From Streptosporangium sp040640155 (GTDB taxonomy: Bacteria; Actinomycetota; Actinomycetes; Streptosporangiales; Streptosporangiaceae), in the NCBI RefSeq assembly GCF_040640155.1, contig NZ_JBFABE010000001.1:124001-188000 (forward strand): DNA of 64,000 nt. Reading direction: 5' to 3'. Positions 17,697 to 26,028 of the stretch are shown here, piece after piece (the first letter of the stretch is position 1; each line of letters begins with the position of its first letter). A program made the position numbers and the translations under genes. The notes beneath the pieces were generated by a model. The model saw nothing but the letters and a program-made list of their open reading frames with translations, did not search any database and was not told where the DNA came from.

Positions 17697-18275
17697 ATGG
17701 CGGAGGCGATCTACGTCGGTGGGCTCCTGGTGGCGACCCCGCAGCTGGAGGATCCCAACTTCCGGCGCAGCGTGGTCCTGGTGCTGGAGCACGACCTCGA
17801 CGGCGGCACCCTGGGCGTGGTGCTCAACAGACCCAGTGACATCTCGGTGACGCAGGTGCTCCCCACCTGGGACACGATGGTCAGCGGGCCTTCGGTGCTG
17901 TTCCAGGGCGGGCCCGTCCAGACCGACAGCGCCCTGGCGCTGGCGGCCGTGCCCAGCGGGCAGGAGCCGCTCGGCTGGCGGCGGTTGCACTCGGGCATCG
18001 CCGCGGTCTCCAGGCTGGGCACCGTCGACCTCGACGCGCCCCCGGAGATCCTCGCCGGGGAGATCGCGCAGATGCGCATCTTCGCGGGCTACGCCGGCTG
18101 GTCGGCGGGACAGCTGGAGAGCGAGATCGGCGAGGGCGCCTGGTACGTCGTGGACTCCGAGCCCGGTGACACCTTCCACCACGATCCCGAGTCGCTGTGG
18201 CGGGCGGTGCTCCGCCGCCAGCGGGGCGAACTCGCCTACGTGGCCACCTGCCCGGACGACCCGTCGATGAACTAG
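17697..18275 (+). CDS. YqgE/AlgH family protein
   Basis: 192 aa, full-length UPF0301 (YqgE/AlgH) protein. Recognised by GGLLVATPQLEDPNFRRSVVLVLEHD at the N-terminus (first 20 residues of the domain), GVVLNRPSD, FQGGPVQTDS and RIFAGYAGWSAGQLE. Biochemical role unsettled. GGAGG sits only 1 nt before ATG 17697, closer than usual for a ribosome site; a catgat box 6 nt upstream could make this a leaderless start. The preceding 220 bp (17476-17696) is a G-rich, degenerate repeat stretch with no gene. Confidence 0.92.
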   Translation: MAEAIYVGGLLVATPQLEDPNFRRSVVLVLEHDLDGGTLGVVLNRPSDISVTQVLPTWDTMVSGPSVLFQGGPVQTDSALALAAVPSGQEPLGWRRLHSGIAAVSRLGTVDLDAPPEILAGEIAQMRIFAGYAGWSAGQLESEIGEGAWYVVDSEPGDTFHHDPESLWRAVLRRQRGELAYVATCPDDPSMN

Positions 18276-18284
18276 CGGCCCCGC

Positions 18285-18334
18285 GCCGTGAGGGACCTCG
18301 GGCCGTGAGGGACCTCGGGCCGTGAGGACCTCGG
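18285..18334 (+). repeat. 17-bp tandem repeat (gccgtgagggacctcgg)x3
   Basis: Units at 18285-18301, 18302-18318 and 18319-18334 (the last lacks one G), beginning 9 nt after the YqgE stop. The remaining intergenic sequence to 18478 is degenerate GC-rich repeat with cgtgatcc motifs. Confidence 0.85.
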
Positions 18335-18478
18335 ACCGTCGCCCGGCGGGTCTCCGCCGGCCGTGGACGGCCGTGGGCGGTCCGTCCCGCATGATCGGAC
18401 GGCCGTCCGCGGCCCCGGCCCGCGTGATCCGGCGGCCGTCCGCGAACGGCGTCCCGCGTGATCCGACGGCCCTTCCGG

Positions 18479-18514
18479 CGGCCCGCCCCGGCCACCGGTG
18501 GCCGGGGCGGGCCG
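18479..18514. terminator. 36-bp perfect palindrome, probable terminator
   Basis: Perfect inverted repeat with 18-nt arms (cggcccgccccggccacc and its complement). It sits between the YqgE gene and the DUF3039 promoter, whose -10 begins 10 nt downstream. Most likely terminates YqgE transcription. Confidence 0.7.
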
Positions 18515-18523
18515 TTCCGGGCA

Positions 18524-18536
18524 TAAAATCGCCAGG
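18524..18536 (+). promoter_or_regulatory. -10 box of leaderless DUF3039 transcript
   Basis: taaaat at 18524-18529, 7 nt before GTG 18537; no Shine-Dalgarno between them. Confidence 0.6.
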
Positions 18537-18788
18537 GTGAGTACGAAGATTCTCCCTGAGAGCGACGTCCGCCCGGACCTGTCGCACGGCGACGGCGACC
18601 ACGAGCGCTTCGCCCACTACGTCGAGAAGAACAAGATCATGGAGAGCGCGCTGAGCGGCTCCCCGGTCCGCGCGCTCTGCGGGAAGGTCTGGGTGCCCAA
18701 CCGCGACCCCCAGAAGTTCCCGGTGTGCCCGGAGTGCAAGGAGATCTACTCGGGACTGCCGAAGGGCGAGGACGCCGGCAACGAGTGA
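18537..18788 (+). CDS. DUF3039 domain protein (zinc-ribbon-like)
   Basis: 83 aa, typical size for the family. After an acidic start (ILPESDVRPDLSHGDGDHERF) come HYVEKNKIMESALSGSPVRALCGKVW-type sequence and a CPECKEIY motif; three Cys plus His residues could bind zinc. DUF3039 is confined to actinobacteria and has no defined function. The start is GTG 18537, apparently leaderless. An upstream in-frame GTG (18498) lies inside the palindrome and is rejected. Confidence 0.88.
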   Translation: MSTKILPESDVRPDLSHGDGDHERFAHYVEKNKIMESALSGSPVRALCGKVWVPNRDPQKFPVCPECKEIYSGLPKGEDAGNE

Positions 18789-18884
18789 GTGTTGCTCGTG
18801 GGTGACGGCCGCGGATGAGGCTACGGTCGGGATGTCGCCGGGGGGCGGCGAAACGACCAGCGCCTGGATCTGTCGGGGGAGTCC

Positions 18885-19748
18885 ATGTTTCGGCGTGCGA
18901 TCGCCGTTCTTTCCGCATGCCTGTTCACGGTGGGCGTCGCCGCGCCCTGCGCCCGCGCCGCCCCCGCTCCACCCGGGGGATCCGCCGCCCCCGCTCGGCC
19001 CGGGGGACCCGCCGGGCCCGCGCAGGCGGGGCCCGCCGCGCCGGTGCCGTCGCCGCTCGCGCTTCCGGTCACCGTGCCCACCTGGGTGCACGTTCTCAGC
19101 GACGGCCGCCTGGGCGCCCCCGAGAGCGCGGTACGCGACCAGATCGCCACGCTCAACGCCGCCTACTCCGGCCGGCTAGGCGGGGCCGACACCGGGATCC
19201 GGTTCCGGCTGGACGGCGTGACCCGCACGGTCAACGCGGCCTGGTTCCGCGACCCCGTCGTCCACGAGCGGTCGATCAAGCAGCTTCGCAAGGGCGGGCC
19301 GGAGACCCTCAACCTCTACCTGGCCCAGCTCGGCGAGCTGGTGCTCGGCTACTCCACCTACCCGCACGGCTACAGCAAGGCGCCCACCCTCGACGGCGTC
19401 GTCATCGACTGGCGCAGCCTTCCGGGCGGGGCGATGCGCAGCTTCGACCGGGGGTTCACCGGCGTCCACGAGATCGGTCACTGGCTCGGGCTGCTGCACA
19501 CCTTCGAGAAGGGATGCGCGGCGACGGGCGACGGCGTGGCCGACACCTCGCCCCAGGGCCGGCCCACCGAGGGCTGCCCGCCGGTCAAGGACACCTGCGA
19601 GGGTGACGGGCCGGACCCGGTCGACAACTTCATGGACTACTCCGACGACCGCTGCATGTCCGGCTTCACCGCAGGCCAGGCCCTGCGGATGCAGCAGATG
19701 TGGGCCGCCTACCGGGGGGCCGGGGCGGACACTACCCTTGACGGGTGA
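18885..19748 (+). CDS. secreted M43 (pappalysin-like) zinc metalloprotease
   Basis: 287 aa. Signal peptide MFRRAIAVLSACLFTVGVAA with a likely cleavage after ARA (about residue 25), then an Ala/Pro/Gly-rich spacer to about 60. The catalytic motif HEIGHWLGLLH is complete (His195, Glu196, His199, His205), and the Met-turn is in NFMDYSDDRCM. Four further Cys (CAATG, CPPVKDTC, DRCM) suggest disulphides. Family members digest extracellular proteins. The gene overlaps the following MFS gene by GTGA, so the two are co-expressed, although no functional link is evident. Confidence 0.93.
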   Translation: MFRRAIAVLSACLFTVGVAAPCARAAPAPPGGSAAPARPGGPAGPAQAGPAAPVPSPLALPVTVPTWVHVLSDGRLGAPESAVRDQIATLNAAYSGRLGGADTGIRFRLDGVTRTVNAAWFRDPVVHERSIKQLRKGGPETLNLYLAQLGELVLGYSTYPHGYSKAPTLDGVVIDWRSLPGGAMRSFDRGFTGVHEIGHWLGLLHTFEKGCAATGDGVADTSPQGRPTEGCPPVKDTCEGDGPDPVDNFMDYSDDRCMSGFTAGQALRMQQMWAAYRGAGADTTLDG

Positions 19749-21172
19749 CAGTACCGAAGACACCTGACGCTACCTACGAACCTCCCCGGATCTTCGGCCC
19801 CGAGTACCGCACCGCCTCCCTGGGAATCCTCCTCGTCGTCACGCTGATCGCCTTCGAGGGCATGTCGGTGAGCACCGTCATGCCCGCGGTCTCCAGGGAG
19901 CTCCAGGCCCTCGACCTGTACGGGGTGAGCTTCTCCGCCTTCCTCATCGCCGGTCTGCTCGCCAACGTCGTCGCGGGACTGTGGTCCGACCGGCGGGGGC
20001 ACGCCGTGCCCTTCCTGCTCGGAGTGGGACTGTTCACGGCGGGCATGGCGCTGGCCGGAGCGGCCGGTTCCAAGGAGCTGTTCATCGTGGCACGGGCCGT
20101 GCAGGGCCTGGGCGGCGGCGCCGTCATCGTGGCGATCTACGTGATGATCGCGCGGGTGTACGTCCCCGCGACCAGACCCCGGATCTTCGCCGCACTCTCG
20201 GCCGCCTGGGTGCTCCCGGCCCTGGTCGGTCCCGGCGTCAGCGGCCTCATCGCCGAGACCGTCGGCTGGCGGTGGGTCTTCTACGGCATCGTCCCGCTGG
20301 TCGTCCCCGCCCTCGTGATGCTCCTGCCCGCGCTGCGCGGCCGGGAGGATCCCGCCGCCCCGGCAGACCTGGCCCCGGCAGACCCGGCCCCGGCAGCCCC
20401 CGCCCCGGCGGGGCCGCGCTCCCGGCCGCTGGCGATGACCCTGGCCGCCGTCGCCACCGCGGGCGGCGCCGGCGTGCTGCTGTACGGCGTGGACCGCCTC
20501 CACCAGACCCCGCTGCCCGGCGCGGTCGCCGCCGTCGCCGGGCTCGTGGTCCTCGGCGCCGGGCTGCCGAGGCTGCTGCCGCCGCGCGCCCTGCGGTTCG
20601 GCCAGGGCCTGCCCACCACGCTCATGATGCGCGGGGTGCTCGCCTCGGCGTTCTTCGCCGTCAACTCCTTCATCCCGCTGCTGCTGACCAAGGTGCAGGG
20701 CTTCTCCGTCGGGCAGGCCGGCATCGCGCTCACCACCGGCGCCCTGGGCTGGACCACCGGCTCCTACCTGCAGAGCCGCCGCGCCTACGACCGGCCTCTG
20801 CTGGTGCGGATCGGCGCCGCGGCGGTCACCGCCGGCATCCTGCTCACCCTGCTCGCGCTGGTGCCCGGCGTCAGCGGCTGGATCGTCGCGCCCGCGTGGA
20901 TCGTCGCCGGGCTCGGCATGGGCATCGGGACCACCAGCGTCAACATCACCGCGATGCGCCAGTCGCCCGACGCCGAGCAGGGCGCCAACTCGGCCGCGCT
21001 CCAGGTCGTCGACACCCTGGGCAGCGCGCTCACGATCGGTTTCGGCGGCGTCATCATCAACCTGATCGGCCACGACGACATCGGCACCGGCTACGTCACG
21101 CTGGCCGCGCTGATGGCCGCGATAGGGCTCTTCGGGGTGGCCGTGGCCGGACGGATGCGCGACGTCCCCTGA
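19745..21172 (+). CDS. MFS transporter (drug:H+ antiporter type)
   Basis: 475 aa, multi-pass protein with about 12-14 hydrophobic segments from residue 25 on. The MFS motif A is WSDRRGHAVPFLLGV between TM2 and TM3, and GPGVSGLIAETVGWRWVF is motif C-like, which points to an antiporter. A cytoplasmic Ala/Pro/Asp-rich loop with DLAPADPAPA repeats lies between the halves (about residues 205-225). GTG 19745 overlaps the protease stop. Substrate unknown. Confidence 0.9.
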   Translation: MTVPKTPDATYEPPRIFGPEYRTASLGILLVVTLIAFEGMSVSTVMPAVSRELQALDLYGVSFSAFLIAGLLANVVAGLWSDRRGHAVPFLLGVGLFTAGMALAGAAGSKELFIVARAVQGLGGGAVIVAIYVMIARVYVPATRPRIFAALSAAWVLPALVGPGVSGLIAETVGWRWVFYGIVPLVVPALVMLLPALRGREDPAAPADLAPADPAPAAPAPAGPRSRPLAMTLAAVATAGGAGVLLYGVDRLHQTPLPGAVAAVAGLVVLGAGLPRLLPPRALRFGQGLPTTLMMRGVLASAFFAVNSFIPLLLTKVQGFSVGQAGIALTTGALGWTTGSYLQSRRAYDRPLLVRIGAAAVTAGILLTLLALVPGVSGWIVAPAWIVAGLGMGIGTTSVNITAMRQSPDAEQGANSAALQVVDTLGSALTIGFGGVIINLIGHDDIGTGYVTLAALMAAIGLFGVAVAGRMRDVP

Positions 21173-21312
21173 CCCGTCCCACACACCGGCAGACGACCGG
21201 GCGGCCTCTCCCGACTCATTGGTCACTCACGCAACAGCGCTCGCCCATAGCCGGACCGCACCACGGCGGGCGTGGTAGGACGGTATGACCATGGTCGCAG
21301 GCAGGAGGTGCC

Positions 21313-21999
21313 GTGCACGAACGACCCCGCGGATCGGACCCGCCGGACGAGCGCTCCCACCTCACCTGGCCGCCCCGGATCCCCGAGCCGGACGACGACC
21401 TCCCTCCCTCGGCCCGCTGGTACGGCACCCCCATCGCCCCGCCCGAGCGCGAGCCGGGCCGCCTGCGCCGCCTGCTGGTCGTCCTGCTCGCCCTGGCGGC
21501 CGGCGGCGCCGTCCTCGCCGGAGCGGTCGTCCTGGGCCTGCGGGCCCTGCCCTCGTCGGTGCCGAGCCGGATGACCGATCCGGTCGCGGGGGTCACCTAC
21601 CCGCTGCTCGAGGACTGGGAGGCGGGGACGACGGCGCCGGTCACCGGGTTCACCTCGGTCGTGGGCGACGGCTCCAGCGCGACCGTGATGGTCATGCCGG
21701 CGGATCCCGCCGCCGACGCGCGCGCCGCCACCACCGAGCTCAGCGAGCTGTACGCGCGGCTCCTGCTGCACGGCGACGACGTGAAGGTCGTGGACGACAC
21801 CGAGATCACGGTGGGTCCGCGCACCGGGTACACCCGCTCGCTGCGCGCCGAGTACCGGGACGTGGTGAACCGGCCCTCCTACCTGCGCGTGACGCTCCTC
21901 ACCGGCCGCGGCCGCCCGGTGCTCGTCATCGGGATGGCCCAGCCCGACGACCCGACGTCGAGGGCCGAGATCAACACGGTGATCGCGGGCCTGCGCTGA
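21313..21999 (+). CDS. single-pass membrane protein of unknown function
   Basis: 228 aa. Hydrophilic, Pro-rich N-terminus (about 50 residues), one membrane segment (about 52-76, LLVVLLALAAGGAVLAGAVVLGL), then an extracytoplasmic domain of about 150 residues starting MTDPVAGVTYPLLEDWEAGT. No Cys and no catalytic motif recognised. GGAGG 4 nt before GTG 21313 supports the start. The 140 bp before it shows no feature, and the 134 bp after it leads to the helicase promoter. Confidence 0.8.
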   Translation: MHERPRGSDPPDERSHLTWPPRIPEPDDDLPPSARWYGTPIAPPEREPGRLRRLLVVLLALAAGGAVLAGAVVLGLRALPSSVPSRMTDPVAGVTYPLLEDWEAGTTAPVTGFTSVVGDGSSATVMVMPADPAADARAATTELSELYARLLLHGDDVKVVDDTEITVGPRTGYTRSLRAEYRDVVNRPSYLRVTLLTGRGRPVLVIGMAQPDDPTSRAEINTVIAGLR

Positions 22000-22133
22000 G
22001 ATCCCTGTCCTTCACTGCGTTCACGGCCCGGCGCCGCGGGGATCGCGCACCCCTAGCACGCCGGAGCGGCCTTGGCGAGCATCTCGGCGGATCGGCACGT
22101 CGTGTCGGTGACGGCGATTACGCTGGGGACACT

Positions 22134-23885
22134 GTGAGCACTTTCGCCGCATCTCACCTGCCGCCCTCGTACCCGGACCGCGCCGCCTGGGGCACCGCGC
22201 CGAAGCTTCGCGCGTGGCAGCAGGAGGCATTCGACCTGTACACCCGCCGCGAGCCGCGCGACTTCCTCGCGGTCGCCACCCCGGGAGCGGGCAAGACGAC
22301 CTTCGCGCTCCGCATCGCCAGCGACCTCCTGTCGCGGGGGATCATCCGCGCTGTGACGATCGTCACACCGACGGAACACCTCAAGCAGCAGTGGGCGGAC
22401 GCCGCGAGCAGGGTCGGCATCGCGATCGACCCCGAGTTCAAGAACAGCCAGGGCGCCACCTCCCGCGACTACATCGGTGTCGCGATCACCTACGCCCAGG
22501 TGTCCATGCACCCCGCGCTGCACCGCGCCCGCACCGAGGCCCGCAAGACCCTGGTGATCTTCGACGAGATCCACCACGCGGGTGACGCGAAGTCCTGGGG
22601 GGACGGCGTGCGGGAGTCGTTCGAGCCCGCCGCCCGGCGTCTCGCCCTGACCGGCACCCCCTTCAGGTCCGACGTCAACCCCATCCCCTTCGTCACCTAC
22701 GCCGAGGACGGGGACGGGGTCCGGCGCAGCGTCTCCGACTACTCCTACGGGTACGGGCCCGCACTCGCCGACGGTGTCGTCCGGCCGGTCATCTTCCTGG
22801 CCTACTCCGGGGAGATGCGCTGGCGGACCCGGGCGGGCGACGAGATCGCCGCCACCCTGGGCACCCCGCTCACCAAGGACCAGCTCGGCCAGGCGTGGCG
22901 GGCCGCGCTCGACCCGAAGGGCGAGTGGATCCGCCAGGTCCTGCGGGCCGCCGACCGGCGGCTGACCGAGGTGCGCCGTGGCGTGCCCGACGCCGGAGCC
23001 CTGGTCATCGCCACCGACCACGAGACCGCCCGCGCCTACGCCCGCCACATCCGGACCATCACCGGCGAGGGCGCCACGGTCGTGCTCTCCGACGACCCCA
23101 CCGCGTCCAAGAAGATCAAGGAGTTCTCCGCCTCCGAGCAGCGCTGGCTGGTCGCCGTCCGGATGGTCTCCGAGGGCGTCGACATCCCGCGCCTGGCCGT
23201 CGGCGTCTACGCCACGAGCATCTCGACCCCGCTGTTCTTCGCCCAGGCCGTGGGCCGCTTCGTCCGCGCCCGCAAACGGGGCGAGACCGCGTCCGTCTTC
23301 GTGCCCTCCGTGCCGACCCTGATGGCGCTGGCCGGGGAGATGGAGGCCGAACGCGACCACGTGCTCGACCGCAAGCCGGCCGAGGAGGGGCTCGACGACC
23401 TCCTGCTGGAGGACGCCCAGCGCAAGAAGGACAACCCCGACGTCCTGGGTGACGAGCTGCCGTTCGAGACCCTGGAGGCGGTCGCCACCTTCGACCGGGT
23501 GCTCTTCGACGGCGGCGAGTTCGGCAGCGCCGCGGAGACCGGCTCCGCCGAGGAGGAGGACTTCCTCGGCCTGCCCGGCCTGCTGGAGCCCGACCAGGTC
23601 CGCACCCTGCTCAGCAAGCGCCAGTCCGACCAGCTCAAGGCCAGGCGAGCCAAACCCGAGACCAAGGAGCCGGAGGTCGCCCCGCACGAGGTGATGGCAG
23701 CCCTCCGCAAGGAGCTCAACGGCCTCGTCGGCGCCTGGAACCACCGCACCGGTCAGCCGCACGGCGTCATCCACGCCGAACTCCGCAGATCCTGCGGCGG
23801 CCCGGCCATCGCGCAGGCCTCGGCCGAGCAGATCCAGGAACGAATCGCCAAGATCCGCCACTGGGCCACCCAGCGCTCCCACTGA
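22134..23885 (+). CDS. DEAD/DEAH-box superfamily 2 helicase
   Basis: 583 aa. Motif I ATPGAGKTT (residues 48-56), motif II DEIHH (144-148), motif III region LTGTPFRS, motif V SEGVDIPRL and motif VI QAVGRFVRARKRG are all present, so it should be an active ATPase/translocase on nucleic acid. Two RecA domains occupy residues 1-430; the acidic C-terminal 150 residues carry no known domain. The start is GTG 22134, consistent with a tacgct -10 box 9 nt upstream and no Shine-Dalgarno. Conserved actinobacterial helicase near DUF3039; role not established. Confidence 0.92.
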   Translation: MSTFAASHLPPSYPDRAAWGTAPKLRAWQQEAFDLYTRREPRDFLAVATPGAGKTTFALRIASDLLSRGIIRAVTIVTPTEHLKQQWADAASRVGIAIDPEFKNSQGATSRDYIGVAITYAQVSMHPALHRARTEARKTLVIFDEIHHAGDAKSWGDGVRESFEPAARRLALTGTPFRSDVNPIPFVTYAEDGDGVRRSVSDYSYGYGPALADGVVRPVIFLAYSGEMRWRTRAGDEIAATLGTPLTKDQLGQAWRAALDPKGEWIRQVLRAADRRLTEVRRGVPDAGALVIATDHETARAYARHIRTITGEGATVVLSDDPTASKKIKEFSASEQRWLVAVRMVSEGVDIPRLAVGVYATSISTPLFFAQAVGRFVRARKRGETASVFVPSVPTLMALAGEMEAERDHVLDRKPAEEGLDDLLLEDAQRKKDNPDVLGDELPFETLEAVATFDRVLFDGGEFGSAAETGSAEEEDFLGLPGLLEPDQVRTLLSKRQSDQLKARRAKPETKEPEVAPHEVMAALRKELNGLVGAWNHRTGQPHGVIHAELRRSCGGPAIAQASAEQIQERIAKIRHWATQRSH

Positions 23886-23948
23886 CCCCGCGGGGGGCGA
23901 CCCGGCCGGTGGGGCGGACGGCTCGGACGGGAGGCGTGGGCCTTCCGG

Positions 23949-24368
23949 TCACTCGACGGCGCGGTTCCGGTGGCGCAGGACCACGGTCGCGGTCGCGCAC
24001 CCGTCCTTCCCTGCCGTCCAGAAGAGCGCCACCCCCTGCGGCGTGTCCCGTTGCCGCGCCGGCCGTACCCGCGCCGGGGCGGGAGCGCGGGCGGCACAGG
24101 AGGCGGGCCGCGCGCCCTGCCGCGGGGCCTCCGGCGACGGGCCGGACGGGCCGGCGGAGGACGATGCCGGGCCCGGGACCACCGCGGAAGGGGCCGCGAG
24201 GACCGGGGTCCGCGGCGGTATGGGAGCGGCGGCGGTGACCCAGATCGTGGCCGCCTCCAGGGCGAGCAGCGCCAGCACACTCGTCAGCCGCACCAGTGTC
24301 CCGCCGCGGAACAGGTTCCACAGGCACAACGGGGCCAGGACCATCCAGGAGACACCGAGTACGAACAT
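23949..24368 (-). CDS. small membrane protein with Pro/Ala-rich linker
   Basis: 139 aa. Two hydrophobic segments at the N-terminus (about 1-20 and 27-48), then a Pro/Ala/Ser-rich stretch, and a short conserved-looking end FWTAGKDGCATATVVLRHRN with a Cys that could pair with one in the linker. Not assigned to a family. It converges with the helicase gene. The 195 bp between its start and the repeat-protein gene (24369-24564) holds the promoters of both; a tagtct hexamer at 24497-24502 may serve the latter. Confidence 0.65.
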   Translation of the reverse strand: MFVLGVSWMVLAPLCLWNLFRGGTLVRLTSVLALLALEAATIWVTAAAPIPPRTPVLAAPSAVVPGPASSSAGPSGPSPEAPRQGARPASCAARAPAPARVRPARQRDTPQGVALFWTAGKDGCATATVVLRHRNRAVE

Positions 24369-24564
24369 ATGAGGTCACCACCGATAGCGAGAGATCTTCA
24401 CTCCCCGTGATACTCCTGTCCGATTCGGCGGTGGCGGGCTTTATCCATCCGTGCCGATCCGGTGATCGTTCGGATGCTCAGAGTGAGCAACCTTGGTAGT
24501 CTGTCGCCACGACAACACCGGGCCCTCCGACCGGTTCCCCCTGTACTTCTTTCAAAGAGGACGC

Positions 24565-25442
24565 GTGTTGGCCGAGATGATCCGCACCGAGATCATGGAG
24601 TATGTGGCGCCGATGTTCGAGCAGATCTTGGCGAAGATGGACACCCTCGCCACCAAGCAGGATGTCGACGAGCTGCGCCGGGACGTGGCGAAGTGCGCCA
24701 CGAAGGAGGAGCTCGCCGAGGTCAAGGTGGACGTCGGTGAGCTCAAGGTGGAGATGGCCGAGGTCAAGCGGGATGTCGGTGAGCTCAAGGTGGAGATGGC
24801 CGAGGTCAAGCGGGATGTCGGTGAGCTCANNNNNNNNNNNNNNNNNNNNNNNNNNNNNNNNNNNNNNNNNNNNNNNNNNNNNNNNNNNNNNNNNNNNNNN
24901 NNNNNNNNNNNNNNNNNNNNNNNNNNNNNAGGTGGAGATGGCCGAGGTCAAGCGGGATGTCAGTGAGCTCAAGGAGGATGTGGCCGGGCTCAAGGTGGAT
25001 GTCGGTCATCTCAAGAAGGATGTGGCCGGGCTCAAGGTGGATGTCGGTCATCTCAAGAAGGATGTGGCCGGGCNNNNNNNNNNNNNNNNNNNNNNNNNNN
25101 NNNNNNNNNNNNNNNNNNNNNNNNNNNNNNNNNNNNNNNNNNNNNNNNNNNNNNNNNNNNNNNNNNNACGGGCTCAAGGTGGATGTCGGTCATCTCAAGG
25201 AGGATGTGGCCGGGCTCAAGGTGGATGTCGGTGAGCTGAAGGTCGAGATGGCCGAGGTCAAGCGGGATGTCGGTGAACTCAAGGAGGACGTGGCGAAGTG
25301 CGCCACGAAGGAGGAGCTCGCCGAGGTCAAGCAGGATGTCGCGGGCGTCAAGCAGGACGTGGCCGGGCTGAGGCAGGACTTCGGGGTCATGGACGGGAAG
25401 CTCGACCGGATGATCCTCTTCCTTGGCATGCCCGCCGCCTGA
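24565..25442 (+). CDS. coiled-coil protein of 14-residue tandem repeats (interrupted by two assembly gaps)
   Basis: The frame opens at GTG 24565 (or TTG 24568), 4-7 nt after AAAGAGG, with MIRTEIMEYVAPMFEQILAK. A KCATKEELAEVK motif occurs near both ends, and between them run 42-bp/14-residue repeats of two types, VGELKVEMAEVKRD and VAGLKVDVGHLKKD, each two heptads of a coiled coil. The C-terminus ends DRMILFLGMPAA. Two N runs break the repeats, and the frames on either side disagree with the gap sizes given, so true length is unknown. No signal peptide or membrane segment; function unknown. An oligomerising rod is inferred from heptads. Confidence 0.75.
24830..24929. other. assembly gap (100 N) in coding repeats
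   Basis: Undetermined bases inside the 42-bp repeat array of the coiled-coil gene. Confidence 0.99.
25074..25167. other. assembly gap (94 N) in coding repeats
   Basis: Second run of undetermined bases inside the same repeat array. Confidence 0.99.
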
Positions 25443-25448
25443 GAGGTA

Positions 25449-26024
25449 TCAGGCCTGGCGGACCACCGGTGTCCCGGTGAGGCGGGCCCCGGCGGCGCCG
25501 AGCTCGGCGAGGGCGGCCTCGGTGGTCGGGGCGGCCACCCCGGCGGTGAGGTCCAGCAGCACCCGCACGGAGAAGCCGTTCGCCACGGCGTCCAGGGCGG
25601 TGGCCCGCACGCAGTGGTCGGTGGCGATGCCGACGACGTCCACCGCGTCCACACCGCGCTCGCCGAGCCACTCGGCCAGGCTCGTGCCGTCGGGGGCGGC
25701 TCCCTCGAAACCGCTGTAGGCGGCGGCGTGGGCCCCCTTGCTGAACACCTCCTCGACGCGTCCGGCCTCCAGGGCCGGGTGGAAGTCCGAGCCGCGCGTC
25801 CCGACGACGCAGTGGACGGGCCAGGAGGTGACGTAGTCGGGTTCTGCGGCGAAGTGCGAGCCGGGGTCCACGTGGTAGTCACGGGTGGCCACGACGTGGT
25901 CGTAGCCGTGGGAAGCGGCGTGCCGGGAGATGGCGGCCGCCACCTCGGCGCCGCCGCCCACCGGCAGGCTGCCGCCCTCGCAGAAGTCGTTCTGGACGTC
26001 GACGATGATCAGTGCGGTTGGCAT
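25449..26024 (-). CDS. pncA: nicotinamidase
   Basis: 191 aa isochorismatase-fold hydrolase converting nicotinamide to nicotinate. The catalytic triad is visible: Asp in IIVDVQNDF (about residue 8), Lys in VFSKGAHAAAYSGF (about 94) and Cys in ATDHCVRAT (about 136). A metal-site DYHVDPGSHF is present at about 49-58. ATG 26024 lies 5 nt after the stop of the adjacent nicotinate phosphoribosyltransferase gene on the same strand, so the two salvage steps are one operon. An in-frame TTG upstream is less likely. Confidence 0.94.
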   Translation of the reverse strand: MPTALIIVDVQNDFCEGGSLPVGGGAEVAAAISRHAASHGYDHVVATRDYHVDPGSHFAAEPDYVTSWPVHCVVGTRGSDFHPALEAGRVEEVFSKGAHAAAYSGFEGAAPDGTSLAEWLGERGVDAVDVVGIATDHCVRATALDAVANGFSVRVLLDLTAGVAAPTTEAALAELGAAGARLTGTPVVRQA

Positions 26025-26028
26025 GGGA

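Noticed and set aside
24565..25442. Repeat gene as a chemoreceptor or phage tail fibre
   Set aside because: No membrane segments, HAMP or signalling domain, and no phage genes nearby; only heptad repeats are visible.
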